Source of the DNA: an uncultured Alphaproteobacteria bacterium
GTDB lineage: Bacteria; Pseudomonadota; Alphaproteobacteria; Bin95
Assembly (NCBI GenBank): GCA_913060845.1
Contig: CAJXVF010000103.1
Span: 1 to 7,527, forward strand
Direction of reading: 5' to 3'
DNA: 7,527 nucleotides
Shown: piece after piece, positions 5,713-7,527 of the stretch
Layout of the letters: each line of letters opens with the position of its first letter
How positions within the stretch are numbered: position 1 is the first letter of the stretch
Program-made: the position numbers and the translations under genes
Notes under the pieces: generated by a model
Told to the model about the DNA's origin: nothing
The model's database searches: none
Seen by the model: only the letters and a program-made list of their open reading frames with translations

Positions 5713-7479
5713 GTGTCCGATACGTCGCCGCCACGGTCAGATGACATTCAATCCGTCTCCATCGAAGAGGAGATGCAGCGCTCATACCTTGACTATGCGA
5801 TGAGCGTGATTGTTGCCCGCGCGATCCCCGATGTCAGGGATGGTTTGAAGCCAGTTCATCGCCGCATTCTCTATGCAATGCGCGAGGGCGGATACGATTG
5901 GAACCGCCCCTTCCGTAAGTCAGCCCGTATCGTCGGTGATGTGATGGGTAAGTACCATCCGCACGGCGACTCGGCGATTTACGACGCGCTGGTTCGCATG
6001 GCGCAGAACTTCTCCATGAGCCTTCCGTTGATTTCCGGCCAGGGCAATTTTGGCTCCATGGATGGCGATCCGCCAGCAGCCATGCGCTACACGGAAGCCC
6101 GGCTCGCCAACGCGTCTGAAGCGCTGATTGCCGACATCGACAAAAGCACGGTCGACTTCCAGCCCAACTATGATGAATCCGACAGCGAACCTGTCGTTCT
6201 GCCGGCTGAATTCCCACATCTGTTGGTGAATGGTGCCGGTGGTATCGCCGTTGGTATGGCGACGAATATTCCGCCGCATAACTTGGGTGAAGTGATCGAT
6301 GCGGCGCTGGCTGTCATCGACAATCCCGATATCGATATGGAAGCGCTGCTGGAAATCATTCCGGGACCGGACTTCCCGACGGGTGCCACGATCATGGGCC
6401 GGGGCGGCATTCGTTCTGCCTATGCCACGGGGCGCGGATCGATCGTAACGCGCGCGAAGGCGGAGATTGACCTCCGCCGCAACGCAATCTTGATCCACGA
6501 AATTCCCTATCAGGTCAATAAATCCCGCCTGGTTGAGCGCATCGCAGAAGTCTCCTCAGCGAAAATGGTTGAGGGCATTTCCGAGCTGCGCGACGAGTCA
6601 GATCGCCATGGCGTGCGGATCGTTGTCGACCTCAAGCGGGACGCCAACGCGGAAGTAGTGCTGAACCAGCTCTACCGCCACACGGCCCTGCAGACGAGCT
6701 TTGGCGTCAACATGTTGGCGCTGAACGGCGGCCGGCCTGAACTTCTGTCGCTGAAAGCCGTGTTGGACGCTTTCGTCATCTTTCGCGAAGAAGTCATTGC
6801 GCGGCGCACACAGCATGAATTGGCGAAAGCCAGGGATCGGGGCCATGTGTTGCTCGGCCTCGTTGTCGCTGTCGCCAATATTGATGAAGTGATCGCGCTT
6901 ATTCGCGCCGCACCTGATCCCGTCGAAGCCCGCGCTGCGTTGATGGCGCGTGCATGGCCTGCTGGTGATATCGCGCCGCTCATCGAGCTCGTTGGCGATA
7001 GCGCTTCCGGCGCACTGACAGACGGTGGTTACACGCTGTCTGAAATTCAAGCGCGTGCGATTTTGGATCTCCGCTTGCATCGCCTTACAGGCCTTGAGCA
7101 GGACAAAATCCAGGACGAGTTGGATGAGACTGCTGGCAAAATTCGCGAGTATCTCGAAATCCTAGGCTCCCGCGAAAAACTGTATCAGCTGATGCGGGAA
7201 GAGCTGCTGACGGTGAAGGAGCGTTTCGCTGTTCCGCGTCGCACCATGCTTGAAGCTGCTGATGCGGACCAGGACGACGAAGACCTGATCCAGCGCGAAG
7301 AAATGGTCGTTACGGTTTCGGCCAATGGCTATGTGAAGCGCACGGCGCTATCCGATTACCGGTCACAGCGCCGTGGCGGCAAAGGCCGTTCTGGCATGGC
7401 GACACGGGATGAAGATGTCGTGCGTGACGTGTTTGCCGCGTCCACCCATGCGCCAGTGCTGTTCTTCACGACCCGGGGC
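5713..7479 (+). CDS. gyrA: DNA gyrase subunit A, 3' part cut by contig end
   Basis: GyrA forms the DNA cleavage and rejoining part of the A2B2 gyrase that introduces negative supercoils. The 589 codons present cover the whole breakage-reunion domain and the start of the C-terminal DNA-wrapping domain; complete proteins are usually about 820-930 residues. The catalytic tyrosine is Tyr126 in AMRYTEARL (codon 6088-6090). The quinolone region reads [19 protein letters not shown] (80-98), with Ser87 and Asp91 equivalent to E. coli Ser83 and Asp87. The GyrA box QRRGGKG is at 552-558, which separates this protein from ParC. The start is a GTG with AGGAG 7 nt upstream. The last genomic codon is Gly589 (7477-7479); the frame continues in the adapter as [11 protein letters not shown], which is not protein sequence. 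gyrA lies downstream of ssb and the exported protein on the same strand, with its own 105-bp leader. Confidence 0.98.
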
Positions 7480-7527
7480 CTGTCTCTTATACACATCTCC
7501 GAGCCCACGAGACCTCTCTACATCTCG
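7480..7527 (+). other. Nextera P7-side adapter remnant (non-biological)
   Basis: This is library adapter. Positions 7480-7498 (CTGTCTCTTATACACATCT) are the Tn5 mosaic end in reverse complement, 7499-7513 (CCGAGCCCACGAGAC) are the read-2 linker, 7514-7521 (CTCTCTAC) match a Nextera i7 index (N707 type), and 7522-7527 (ATCTCG) begin the P7 sequence. The order is exact. The gyrA frame runs through it without a stop, giving an artificial C-terminal peptide. Confidence 0.98.

Noticed and set aside
5920..6498. Minus-strand open frames within gyrA, also 6598-7080
   Set aside because: They mirror the codon pattern of the conserved gyrA gene and contain no recognisable domain.

Overview
The window is a moderately GC-rich piece of a bacterial chromosome, most probably from an alphaproteobacterium, with sequencing-library adapter at both ends. 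Bases 1-50 and 7480-7527 match the Illumina Nextera P5-side and P7-side adapters, including readable index octamers, so only 51-7479 (7,429 bp) is biological. Three things point to Alphaproteobacteria: a GAAC-N7-GAAC direct repeat, the LexA-box form of that class, upstream of uvrA and ssb; a UvrA first zinc finger that reads C-x2-S instead of C-x2-C; and the gene order uvrA / ssb / small exported protein / gyrA. I cannot name a genus.

Layout, left to right. On the minus strand lie a MaoC/PhaJ-type enoyl-CoA hydratase, cut by the contig end close to its own C-terminus (51-475), and a complete pterin-4a-carbinolamine dehydratase (548-838). Divergent from them, 38 bp away, is a small zincin-type metallopeptidase-family protein (877-1272, +). 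It converges on uvrA (1276-4161, -), with only 3 bp between the two stop codons. A 185-bp intergenic region holding the SOS box separates uvrA from the divergent ssb (4347-4898, +). Four bases after ssb begins a 234-residue exported protein of unknown function (4903-5607, +). A 105-bp gap with a good ribosome binding site leads into gyrA (5713 onward, +), of which 589 codons are present before the right adapter.

How the genes relate. uvrA (nucleotide excision repair), ssb (single-strand DNA protection) and gyrA (DNA supercoiling) form a DNA-maintenance block, with uvrA and ssb in reach of one LexA site. The three small genes at the left (acyl-CoA hydration, pterin recycling, putative metallopeptidase) have no evident link to it or to each other beyond adjacency.

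I looked for an undescribed system and did not find one: no mobile element, CRISPR array, RNA gene or defence-like cassette is visible. The observations most worth following are the adapter remnants, which create false peptide ends in both terminal genes, the shared SOS box, and the unknown exported protein closely linked to ssb.
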